A stretch of DNA of 7,722 nucleotides. It comes from Acidobacteriota bacterium (GTDB lineage Bacteria > Acidobacteriota > Terriglobia > Terriglobales > Acidobacteriaceae). A program made the translations under genes and the position numbers. The notes beneath the pieces were generated by a model. That model saw nothing but the letters and a program-made list of their open reading frames with translations. It made no database searches and was not told the DNA's origin. Shown here piece by piece: positions 1-6,226 of this stretch (its first letter is position 1; every line of letters begins with the position of its first letter). The DNA lies in contig JAKAAZ010000176.1 in assembly GCA_021802085.1 (NCBI GenBank), forward strand, positions 1 through 7,722, in the 5' to 3' direction.

Positions 1-124
1 ACTGGTCTAACTGGCGTCGGGCTCACCAACTCCTGGCCATCTTCTACCACTACAGAAAACGCCAATCGCCCCTGCCTGATTGCTTCCGGCAACTCCTACC
101 CGATCAATATCTACAACTGTAGTA
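1..124. other. 3' flank of the receptor gene; no confident gene
   Basis: This stretch lies downstream of the receptor stop codon. On the plus strand, frame 1 is open from the window edge to a TGA at 133-135 (44 codons, end ...YNCSTRN) and frame 3 is open to a TAG at 120-122 (39 codons). Either could be the tail of a convergent gene, but both are short, have similar third-position GC and match no family I recognise. If frame 1 were real it would overlap the receptor's 3' end by 11 bp. I see no intrinsic terminator: the only inverted repeats are about 4 bp, without a T-run. Confidence 0.2.
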
Positions 125-1255
125 CTAGAAACTGAAGCGCGCCTGCAACTGGACCGTTCTGCTGCCAAGCGCGGCTCCGCCGTTGTTAGGGTTAGGCAGG
201 CCAAAGTGCGAGTTGATCTGGGTGATGGTGCCGTCCGGCGCCGCCGAACCGATGGTGTCATCCATCGATCCCGTGTTGATGTTCGTCGTGTTGAACAGGT
301 TGTAAGCGTCGGCGCGGATTTCAAAGACCGCCGCAGAACCCAGTACCGGCATCTTCGGCAACCCGAAGGCCTTGGTCAGGCTGGCATCCACATCCCGATA
401 TCCCGGTCCCGTCAAACTGTTGCGGTGAATTCCTGGCGTCGGCGCGGGCGCTACCGCTGGGAAGGTCGGCCCTTGCACATAAGTCGGCGGCTTGAAATAT
501 TTCGTGGCGTTGCCGCCGTAATTCGTGTTCTTGGCTCCCATAAAGACGCTGTTGCTGGTCTTCGATCCCGCGCCCCCAAGGTAGGCCGCCGGGCGCAACG
601 CCCCATAGCCGCTGCCCTGGTAATAGACTCCAGTGGTGTTGTAGACCGGGTTGAAGGGGAAGCCGCTGTGGACATTGATGATGCCTCCGAGCGACCAGCC
701 TCCCACCGTTTTCTCCAGCCAGTTGTTGCTTCCGTGGAAGAACACTGGCTGCCACAGGCCGAAGATCTTGAACGCGTTCTGTACGTTGTAGTCCGACCGT
801 CCGTAGGCCTCATGCACATCGAACGGATAGGGATCCATCGTGTACGGTCCGGAACCCTCGTCCATCGCCTTGGCCCAGGTGTATTGCATTTCGGCGCTGA
901 ATTCGTGCGCGAAGTTGTGGGTCAACGTGGCAGTCATTCCGTTATAGTTGCCGTTCGCGGTGTTGGAATAGTAATCGACGAAATTCGCCTTGGGGTTCAT
1001 CGCGATACCATGGGCCAATGCGATTACGTTAAAGTTCGACTGCGTCAACAGGTGGCGCGACTGGCTTCCCAGATAACCAATCGTGGCCACGGTCTGGAAC
1101 GGCAATTGATACTCCGCTTGCAACGAGTAGTGGTAGGTGACGATCGTCTTCGGATTGGCCTGAAACCCAGTCACAAAAATCGGTTGTGGGCCGGTCGGCA
1201 AGTTGTTCGGGGCAAACGGTGTAATGGTCGCCGGGTTGGGGGCATATCCAAGAGA
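125..1255 (-). CDS. C-terminal part of the Oar-like TonB-dependent receptor (beta-barrel end)
   Basis: This is the downstream part of the receptor that begins at 3686, in a different frame. The authentic part starts near 1255 with SLGYAPNPATIT and runs about 376 residues to a TAG at 127-125. It shows what is expected of an outer-membrane barrel end: alternating aromatic and polar strands (HYSLQAEYQLPF, NYNGMTATLTHNFA), the Acidobacteriota receptor phrases 'GPGYRDVDASLTKAF' and 'RADAYNLFNTTN', and a terminal phenylalanine (QARFSF), the usual C-terminal BAM recognition signal. The frame stays open upstream to about 1477, but that extension overlaps the receptor's upstream frame and is not protein-like, and no start codon with a ribosome site lies near 1255. 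It is therefore a fragment, not an independent gene. Translated alone it would lack a signal peptide and plug. If the frameshift is a sequencing error, this and the upstream part form one protein of about 1,185 residues. Confidence 0.85.
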   Translation of the reverse strand, partial: SLGYAPNPATITPFAPNNLPTGPQPIFVTGFQANPKTIVTYHYSLQAEYQLPFQTVATIGYLGSQSRHLLTQSNFNVIALAHGIAMNPKANFVDYYSNTANGNYNGMTATLTHNFAHEFSAEMQYTWAKAMDEGSGPYTMDPYPFDVHEAYGRSDYNVQNAFKIFGLWQPVFFHGSNNWLEKTVGGWSLGGIINVHSGFPFNPVYNTTGVYYQGSGYGALRPAAYLGGAGSKTSNSVFMGAKNTNYGGNATKYFKPPTYVQGPTFPAVAPAPTPGIHRNSLTGPGYRDVDASLTKAFGLPKMPVLGSAAVFEIRADAYNLFNTTNINTGSMDDTIGSAAPDGTITQINSHFGLPNPNNGGAALGSRTVQLQARFSF

Positions 1256-3686
1256 TGGAATGAACGTTCGCTGCCGCCTGGTACAAAATACCTGTACCGG
1301 AGCATGAGGGATTGTTGGTGTACGGATAGGGACAGGTGAAGTTTGCCTGGACAGCATTCGGTGGGTTGCCGTTCCCATTGGCCAGGATGGCAATCTCATT
1401 CTGGTTGTAATTGATGCCGAAACCGCCGCGGAGGACTGCTTTGCCGTTGGACTCCTTGGGTTGCCAGGCAAAACCAATCTGCGGACCGAAGTTGCCCTTC
1501 TGTGGCGTATATAAATTGCCGCCCACGCGCACGTTCAGACCCGAAAGCGCGTTCGCTCCTGACCCGAACTGCAACACATCGAGGTTGTTCTCCTTGGAAG
1601 AGAACGACCCGAAGTACGACCAGCGCAGGCCGGCATTGATGGTCAGGTTCGGCCGAACCTTGTAATCGTCCTGCACGAAGAAGCCCCAGATATCGATACG
1701 GTCGTCCTGGCGGTTGGCAAACGGAACGCCGGTCAAGTGGTTGAACTGTCCGTTCTCGAAGTAGGGAGCATCGTTGGCAAAGTCCCAAAGATTATTGAAA
1801 TTATAGGATGGGCGCGCCGCGTAGACAGGGTTGTTGAGGTAGTAGAGCCGGGTCAGATCGCCGCCAACCTTGATGTTCTGGCTGCCCAATGTTTTTGTCA
1901 GGACGTCGTTGTAGTCATACGTCCACTGGTCGTAGTTGCTGGGCCCTGGCGCTCCGAAGAACTGCGGATTCGCGCCGCCGATGCCGCCAATATTGTCCTG
2001 GGGCAGACCGAATGGCTCCTGCGGATTTGAAGTGACTTCATTCCAGCGCCATCCAGCCGCGTTGGCGCGCGCCTGGTTCAACAGGGTCGGCGAGAACACA
2101 TGGTTCCATATCCCCGAAAACGCATCGTTGATCTGCGAGTGGTGCCAAAGGTTGGCCGGGCGCACGGGGCCGTAGTAGAAGGTACTGCTCACCGGCACCC
2201 AGTAAACCGTAAACGTCAGATGATCGTTTCGGGTTGCGTATGCATCCAGGCGGCCGTTGTATTGGGCCTGCGATGTGTTGCTGGGGTTCAGGGTATTGTA
2301 AAACCCCAGGTCGGCCACGCCATCCAATCCTCCGCCCACGCCAGGACTCCCCGAGTTGCCGCCGTAAGTCAGGTCCTGCATGCCTAGCCCAGTCGTCAAA
2401 GGCGATCCCACGTCAAGCCCCGTGGAGGTCGTGTTGCAGTTCACGCCTTCGGTCAGTCCCACCTGGGTACAGGACTGGGCAATCAAGTTGCTGCTGGCCA
2501 CTTCCTCTCCTGGATACGCCAGATACGTTGCCGCAATGCTACTCGTGGTCGCAGCCGAGGAGTTGAACTTGGACGTCGTATACCAACCTTGTCCCGTTGA
2601 AAGGGCCGATTCCGGGCTGGTTTCGTAATTGAAGAACGCAAAAATCTTGTTCTTCCAGATGGGCCCTCCTAGGCTGCCGCCATAATTGTTCGTGCGCTCA
2701 TCGTCCAGGTTCACGCCCTTTTCCGAGGGCGTGCTTGAGGCAGTTTCGCCGGGGACGTAGCCATTCCATCGCTGGTAGGCGTTCAGGCCGGGACGCGACG
2801 CCTTAAAGAACATGCTGCCATGCAAATGGTTGGTCCCCGATTTGGAAGTGACCTGGATACTCGAGCCGCTGAAGCGTCCGTTCTCCGCGTCATAGCTGTT
2901 GGAAACGATGGTGACATCCTGCACCGAATCTTCGCTGGGCGTGATCACCGACGTGCCGCCCCAGACCGCGCTCACCGTGCTGATGCCATCGACGGATATG
3001 CCATTGGTCTCATACTGACCGCCGCGGGCCTGGATCTGCGGCCCGTTTTCCGTCTGGAAAATTCCAGATGCGCCGTTACTGGAACCGCCCGGACCCTGGT
3101 TGCCCGGCAGATTGTAGGTGCCGCCGCCGTTGCCCTGCGAACCGTCGCCGAAAACGCCCGGCGCCAGTTGCGCCAGTTGGAACACGTCGCGGTTGAAGGA
3201 AGGCAGATGCTGAATCTGGTTGCTATCGACGGTACCGCTGAGTGTCGCCGTTTCCGTGTCCAGGAGTGCCGCCTGGGAGCCACTGACCGTCACCGTTTGC
3301 GTCGCTTGTCCCAAGGCAAGCTGCACATTCACCGCGTTGGCCTGCTCTGGCAGGATCTGGACATCGTTGAGCGTCTTTTTCTTGAACCCGGGCGCCTCGA
3401 CCGTGAGCGTGAATCTACTCGGCGGGAGTGCATTGAAAGTGTAAACGCCGCCGCTGGAAGTCGTGGCGGTACTCGTATGGTTTGTCGCCGTATCGGTCAG
3501 CGAGACCGTCGCGCCGGAAACTACTGCCCCGGCAGGATCGGTCACGACACCCTGAATGGATGCTCGAAACTGTGCACGCGCTGCTGGAGTGAACAGGCAA
3601 ATCGCAATCCATGCCAGCAGAATGCCCAGGGAGGTCCCAGTTTTCCGCGTGATTAGATGGTTTCGTCTGAGAAAGGAAATTCGCAT
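1029..3686 (-). CDS. N-terminal part of Oar-like TonB-dependent receptor, frameshifted near residue 808
   Basis: Outer-membrane receptor of the Oar-like / carboxypeptidase-regulatory-like class, presumed to take up oligosaccharide by TonB-driven transport. Residues 1-38 are a signal peptide (basic RRNHLITRK start, hydrophobic LGILLAWIAICLF, cleavage AARA|Q). Residues 40-135 form a carboxypeptidase-regulatory-like beta-sandwich (SIQGVVTDPAGAVVSGATV, then APGFKK). Residues 140-300 are the plug (QARGGQYETNGISVDGIS, then TSKSGTNHLHGS), followed by barrel strands. The ATG at 3686 is supported by GGAGAG at 3697-3692, five bases upstream. Family-like sequence continues to about residue 808 (GTGILYQAAANVHS). 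The remaining ~76 residues are out of frame and end at a stop near 1029, while the true continuation lies one base over. The full product would be about 1,185 residues, normal for this class. It is divergent from the hydrolase gene, with 284 bp of control DNA between. Family is secure; the carried substrate is inferred from neighbours only. No TonB box or SusD partner was identified. Confidence 0.9.
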   Translation of the reverse strand: MRISFLRRNHLITRKTGTSLGILLAWIAICLFTPAARAQFRASIQGVVTDPAGAVVSGATVSLTDTATNHTSTATTSSGGVYTFNALPPSRFTLTVEAPGFKKKTLNDVQILPEQANAVNVQLALGQATQTVTVSGSQAALLDTETATLSGTVDSNQIQHLPSFNRDVFQLAQLAPGVFGDGSQGNGGGTYNLPGNQGPGGSSNGASGIFQTENGPQIQARGGQYETNGISVDGISTVSAVWGGTSVITPSEDSVQDVTIVSNSYDAENGRFSGSSIQVTSKSGTNHLHGSMFFKASRPGLNAYQRWNGYVPGETASSTPSEKGVNLDDERTNNYGGSLGGPIWKNKIFAFFNYETSPESALSTGQGWYTTSKFNSSAATTSSIAATYLAYPGEEVASSNLIAQSCTQVGLTEGVNCNTTSTGLDVGSPLTTGLGMQDLTYGGNSGSPGVGGGLDGVADLGFYNTLNPSNTSQAQYNGRLDAYATRNDHLTFTVYWVPVSSTFYYGPVRPANLWHHSQINDAFSGIWNHVFSPTLLNQARANAAGWRWNEVTSNPQEPFGLPQDNIGGIGGANPQFFGAPGPSNYDQWTYDYNDVLTKTLGSQNIKVGGDLTRLYYLNNPVYAARPSYNFNNLWDFANDAPYFENGQFNHLTGVPFANRQDDRIDIWGFFVQDDYKVRPNLTINAGLRWSYFGSFSSKENNLDVLQFGSGANALSGLNVRVGGNLYTPQKGNFGPQIGFAWQPKESNGKAVLRGGFGINYNQNEIAILANGNGNPPNAVQANFTCPYPYTNNPSCSGTGILYQAAANVHSISWICPQPGDHYTVCPEQLADRPTTDFCDWVSGQSEDDRHLPLLVASGVSIAVPDRGHDWLSGKPVAPPVDAVEL
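1250..1268 (-). other. Apparent +1 frameshift in the receptor gene
   Basis: Reading the minus strand, the upstream frame gives ...QAAANVHS and the next frame gives SLGYAPNPATIT..., a phrase typical of this receptor class. Removing a single base near 1256 joins them as NVHS-SLGYAPN without loss. Upstream of this point only the first frame resembles the family; downstream only the second does. A one-base insertion (or two-base deletion) in the organism or a sequencing error would both explain it. Confidence 0.8.
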
Positions 3687-3691
3687 ATCGG

Positions 3692-3697
3692 CTCTCC
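3692..3697 (-). promoter_or_regulatory. Ribosome binding site of the receptor gene
   Basis: GGAGAG on the minus strand, five bases before the ATG at 3686-3684. It fixes the start that gives a complete signal peptide. Confidence 0.6.
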
Positions 3698-3713
3698 GTT
3701 AAAACGGTTGTAC
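3698..3713. promoter_or_regulatory. Possible LacI-family half-conserved operator next to the receptor start
   Basis: The core AAACGGTT (3702-3709) fits the AANCGNTT pattern of GalR/PurR/CcpA-type operators and differs by one base from the core of the strong operator at 3807-3822. Dyad symmetry is partial: GT..AA.CG.TT..AC over 16 bp. It sits immediately upstream of the receptor's ribosome site, where a bound repressor could block elongation. It could also be chance. Confidence 0.25.
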
Positions 3714-3773
3714 TTCTCCCTCTTGTTGTGCCCGCTTGTTTTCAGACGACTTCCAACGCTTGGCACGGCCATT

Positions 3774-3803
3774 TCGTCGCGATGGGCATTCCTTTCGCGA
3801 CGA
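3774..3803. repeat. 9-bp perfect inverted repeat in the divergent control region
   Basis: TCGTCGCGA (3774-3782) and TCGCGACGA (3795-3803) are exact reverse complements separated by 12 bases. There is no T-run on either strand, so it is not a standard terminator. It ends three bases before the LacI-type operator at 3807. It may be a second protein-binding site, or a stem-loop in the receptor mRNA leader if that transcript starts upstream of it. Confidence 0.6.
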
Positions 3804-3804
3804 C

Positions 3805-3834
3805 TTGCGCAAACGATTGCGCTTAATTTAAAAT
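3805..3834 (+). promoter_or_regulatory. Candidate sigma-70-type promoter for the hydrolase gene
   Basis: TTGCGC (3805-3810) and TAAAAT (3829-3834) are separated by 18 bp inside an AT-rich patch, the most promoter-like spot between the divergent genes. The predicted start near 3841 would give a leader of about 130 nt. The -35 element and spacer are covered by the operator at 3807-3822, as expected for a repressed promoter. I found no equally good promoter on the minus strand for the receptor. Confidence 0.4.
3807..3822. promoter_or_regulatory. LacI/PurR-type operator
   Basis: GCGCAAACGATTGCGC is a 16-bp dyad with a central CpG and one mismatched base pair. The core AAACGATT fits AANCGNTT, and 13 of 16 positions equal the E. 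coli PurR consensus operator ACGCAAACGTTTGCGT. LacI-family dimers bind such sites by inserting the hinge-helix leucine at the central CpG. The regulator encoded at 6227-7324 has a matching hinge and is the obvious candidate binder. Overlap with the candidate promoter implies repression of the hydrolase, and possibly of the divergent receptor as well. Confidence 0.65.
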
Positions 3835-3897
3835 CAGTACCACTTCATATAGAAGCTGTCAAGCGGCACGTCGAGGCCTTCGGCAGCATTGCGCTAG

Positions 3898-3928
3898 CGA
3901 CCCGTTGCCCGGTGCCTGCAACGGGTCG
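3898..3928 (+). repeat. 11-bp stem-loop in the hydrolase mRNA leader
   Basis: CGACCCGTTGC (3898-3908) and GCAACGGGTCG (3918-3928) are perfect reverse complements around the 9-base loop CCGGTGCCT. It lies 42 bp upstream of the ATG at 3971. No T-run follows, so it is not an intrinsic terminator. An 8-bp palindrome, CGCTAGCG (3892-3899), abuts its 5' side. It may stabilise the leader, act as an RNA switch or protein site, or be a DNA operator. Confidence 0.65.
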
Positions 3929-3934
3929 AATCAC

Positions 3935-3950
3935 GCGATGCTAACATCGC
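3935..3950 (+). repeat. Second stem-loop just before the hydrolase ribosome site
   Basis: GCGATG (3935-3940) and CATCGC (3945-3950) pair perfectly around the tetraloop CTAA. It follows the 11-bp stem by six bases and ends seven bases before the GGGAGAG ribosome site, so it could influence ribosome access. Confidence 0.55.
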
Positions 3951-3957
3951 AGGCACT

Positions 3958-3964
3958 GGGAGAG
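3958..3964 (+). promoter_or_regulatory. Ribosome binding site of the hydrolase gene
   Basis: GGGAGAG lies six bases before the ATG at 3971. It decides the start: the alternative in-frame TTG at 3905 falls inside the 11-bp stem-loop and has no such site. Confidence 0.75.
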
Positions 3965-3970
3965 ATTCTG

Positions 3971-6139
3971 ATGAGTGATCGAATAAACGACAAGAAAGCG
4001 ATGACATCCATGCTGCTTTTCCTAGTCGGCCTTATCGCTGGATCAACCCCGGTCCTCGCCGATCAAAATTATTCGCAACAGGTCTTTTTTGTGAATAGCC
4101 TTTCGCCAGGGGACTACTTTTACAGCAGCGGTCACGCGACTGCGCCCAGTTCGCTGAAACTGGTCGGCGACAAGCTGCCCATCGAGACCTCCACATTCAT
4201 CAGCGGCCCGAATGCGCTGGAATTGCAATGGGAGTCGACTCCGCAAGGAGGATGGGAGGCCGCGCTGCACCTCTACCAATGGCGAAACCGATACGTGGAT
4301 TTCCCTGGGGACAACCTGTACATGTGGCTTTATACGCCAAATGGAATGAGCGCAAAATATCTGCCTCGGATCGTCTTGCAGGACACGGAAAGAAATTTCA
4401 CGCAACCGCTGGAGTTGTCCGGTTTTTCGCCGGATCTGAAGGCCAGTCGATGGACCAGAATTCGCATTCCTCTGGATCGGTTCGTTACGGCTTCTTTACA
4501 TCCTTTCCATCCGCATCAGACCAACACCCTGGTCTTTTTGCAAGGTGCTGCGGACGGCACTCTGCATACAGTATTTATCGATGACATTCGCATTGAAAAG
4601 GATGCCTCACTAGCACAGCCTAAGTTGCCGATAGTGCAACAGGTCCGCGCCGAAGGATACGAGCGGCACATCGACATCTCCTGGAAACCGGTTCAGAATC
4701 CGTACTTCGATCAATATGTAATCTATCGTTCCATTCAGGGAGGGACTTTCCGACCGATCGGCGTACAGAGGCCGGGGGTAAACCGATATACGGACTTCCT
4801 AGGAGACCCCCACATCACTGTCTCCTACAAAGTATCGGTGCGGACGTCGACGCTCCGTGAATCTCTTTTGTCTGCGGCCGCCACTGCAAGTACGCATCCC
4901 ATGAGCGACGACGAACTTATGACCATGGTCCAGGAGGCATCCTTCCGTTATTACTGGGAAGGCGCGGAACCGCATTCAGGGATGACGCGGGAAAATATGC
5001 CGGGCGACGATGACATCATAGCTACCGGCGCGAGTGGTTTTGGCATCATGGCACTCATCGTCGGCGCAGACCGGGGATTCATTACGCGGCAACAGGCGAT
5101 CGATCGCCTGCTGCGCATCACTGCATTCCTGGAAACGGCCGACCGCTATCATGGTGCGTGGCCGCATTTTCTGAGCGGCAGCACAGGGCATCGGCTGCCC
5201 GTCTTCGGCATGTTCGACAATGGAGCGGACCTGGTTGAGACCTCGTTTCTGATGGAAGGCTTGCTCTCCGCACGCCAATACTTCAAGGGCAACAGTACTT
5301 CGGAGAAAGAACTCTATGCGAGAATTACGGACCTTTGGCAGGGGGTAGATTGGAACTGGTTCCGCGCGACCCCCAGGAGGGATGCTCTCTACTGGCATTG
5401 GTCGCCGGAATATTCCTGGCACATTGCCAATCGACTTACCGGCTGGAATGAGGTGATGATCACGTATTTGGAGGCCATCGCTTCACCCACACACCCAATC
5501 CCCGCCAGCGACTATTACAGCGGATGGGTAGGCGAAGGCATCGGCAATCATTACGCTAACGGCAAAAGCTACTACGGCATTACCCTGTCCGTCGGCGGAG
5601 GAACTGGCGGCCCACTCTTCTTCACCGACTACTCCTTTATGGGCTACGATCCCCACGGACGCCGGGACAAGTTCGCAGATTACTACGAGAACAACCGTGA
5701 TCAGTCGCTCATCAATCAGGCCTATTGCATCCAGGACCCGCACAATTGGAAGGGATACGGCGCCAACACATGGGGTCTTACCGCCGTCGATGGCCCGGGT
5801 GGATATGTTCCCTATGAACCCACCTTGGATCTCGACGATGGGACCATTGCTCCCACTGGAGCGATCAGCGCCTTTGCCTATACTCCAGAGCGCTCCATGC
5901 TTGCCCTGAAACACTTCTACCGCGATCTGGGAGCTCAGGTGTGGGGCATCTATGGCTTCCGCGATGCCTTCAACTTACAGGAGAACTGGTACTCCGGGAT
6001 TACCATGGGGCTAAATCAGGCCCCAATGGCGGTGATGATCGAGAACTATCGCACAGGACTTGTCTGGCGCAGCTTCATGGCCAATCCCGAGATTAAACAT
6101 ATGTTGACGGAGGTTGATTTCCGCCCCAGTAAGCCCTGA
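3971..6139 (+). CDS. Secreted PF10091/GH144-type glucanase with N-terminal beta-sandwich and Fn3 modules
   Basis: Predicted exported glycoside hydrolase of 722 residues. Residues 1-30 are a signal peptide (DKK start, MLLFLVGLIAG core, cleavage PVLA|DQ). Residues 32-215 look like a carbohydrate-binding-type beta-sandwich (NALELQWES, WTRIRIPLDRF, TVFIDDIRIE); the exact family is not recognised. Residues 219-308 are fibronectin-III-like (HIDISWKPVQNPYFDQYVIYRS). Residues 311-722 match the 'glucoamylase' family PF10091: DDELMTMVQEASFRYYW, TGASGFGIMAL, WPHFLSG, GMFDNGADLVETSFLMEGLL and a C-terminal QENWYSGITMGLNQAP. The acidic triad D416/D420/E423 has the D-x3-D-x2-E spacing I recall for D135/D139/E142 of the GH144 endo-beta-1,2-glucanase of Chitinophaga pinensis; E494 is a candidate for its E211. 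The likely activity is hydrolysis of beta-1,2-glucan; another glucan is possible because the Pfam name reflects only early annotation. Start chosen by GGGAGAG and the basic n-region. Lies 87 bp before the LacI gene, probably in the same operon. Family is confident, substrate moderate. Confidence 0.9.
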   Translation: MSDRINDKKAMTSMLLFLVGLIAGSTPVLADQNYSQQVFFVNSLSPGDYFYSSGHATAPSSLKLVGDKLPIETSTFISGPNALELQWESTPQGGWEAALHLYQWRNRYVDFPGDNLYMWLYTPNGMSAKYLPRIVLQDTERNFTQPLELSGFSPDLKASRWTRIRIPLDRFVTASLHPFHPHQTNTLVFLQGAADGTLHTVFIDDIRIEKDASLAQPKLPIVQQVRAEGYERHIDISWKPVQNPYFDQYVIYRSIQGGTFRPIGVQRPGVNRYTDFLGDPHITVSYKVSVRTSTLRESLLSAAATASTHPMSDDELMTMVQEASFRYYWEGAEPHSGMTRENMPGDDDIIATGASGFGIMALIVGADRGFITRQQAIDRLLRITAFLETADRYHGAWPHFLSGSTGHRLPVFGMFDNGADLVETSFLMEGLLSARQYFKGNSTSEKELYARITDLWQGVDWNWFRATPRRDALYWHWSPEYSWHIANRLTGWNEVMITYLEAIASPTHPIPASDYYSGWVGEGIGNHYANGKSYYGITLSVGGGTGGPLFFTDYSFMGYDPHGRRDKFADYYENNRDQSLINQAYCIQDPHNWKGYGANTWGLTAVDGPGGYVPYEPTLDLDDGTIAPTGAISAFAYTPERSMLALKHFYRDLGAQVWGIYGFRDAFNLQENWYSGITMGLNQAPMAVMIENYRTGLVWRSFMANPEIKHMLTEVDFRPSKP

Positions 6140-6226
6140 TGCACCGTCAACTGTTTTCAGGAACAACCGCTTTTCAGCAGCACGTTGATTCGGCGTGCGG
6201 AAAAATTGAGGCACACAAGCTAAGTC
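6140..6226 (+). promoter_or_regulatory. Hydrolase-regulator spacer with a weak operator-like core
   Basis: AACCGCTT (6165-6172) fits AANCGNTT and sits 54 bp before the regulator's ATG, so it could be an autoregulatory site, but its flanking symmetry is poor. TTTTCAG occurs twice (6154-6160 and 6171-6177). A 5-bp stem GCACG/CGTGC (6180-6184, 6194-6198) has no T-run after it. No strong terminator is visible, which favours read-through from the hydrolase into the regulator. Confidence 0.25.

Noticed and set aside
1250..1268. Programmed ribosomal frameshift in the receptor
   Set aside because: No slippery run or downstream stimulatory structure is apparent, and this receptor family is not known for recoding; a mutation or sequencing error is simpler.
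80..1339. Long plus-strand open frame of 419 codons
   Set aside because: Antisense shadow of the receptor gene; arginine- and valine-rich, low-complexity translation with no domain, while the minus strand is clearly a receptor.
2820..3656. Plus-strand open frame of 278 codons
   Set aside because: Antisense shadow over the receptor's signal peptide, regulatory domain and plug; arginine-rich and unlike any family.
3905..3970. Upstream TTG start adding 22 residues to the hydrolase
   Set aside because: It lies inside the 11-bp stem-loop, lacks a ribosome site and would put a polar stretch before the signal peptide; the ATG at 3971 has GGGAGAG and a normal signal peptide.
6180..6198. Hairpin as terminator between hydrolase and regulator
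   Set aside because: Only a 5-bp stem with a 9-base loop and no T-run; the following bases are GGAAAAATTG.
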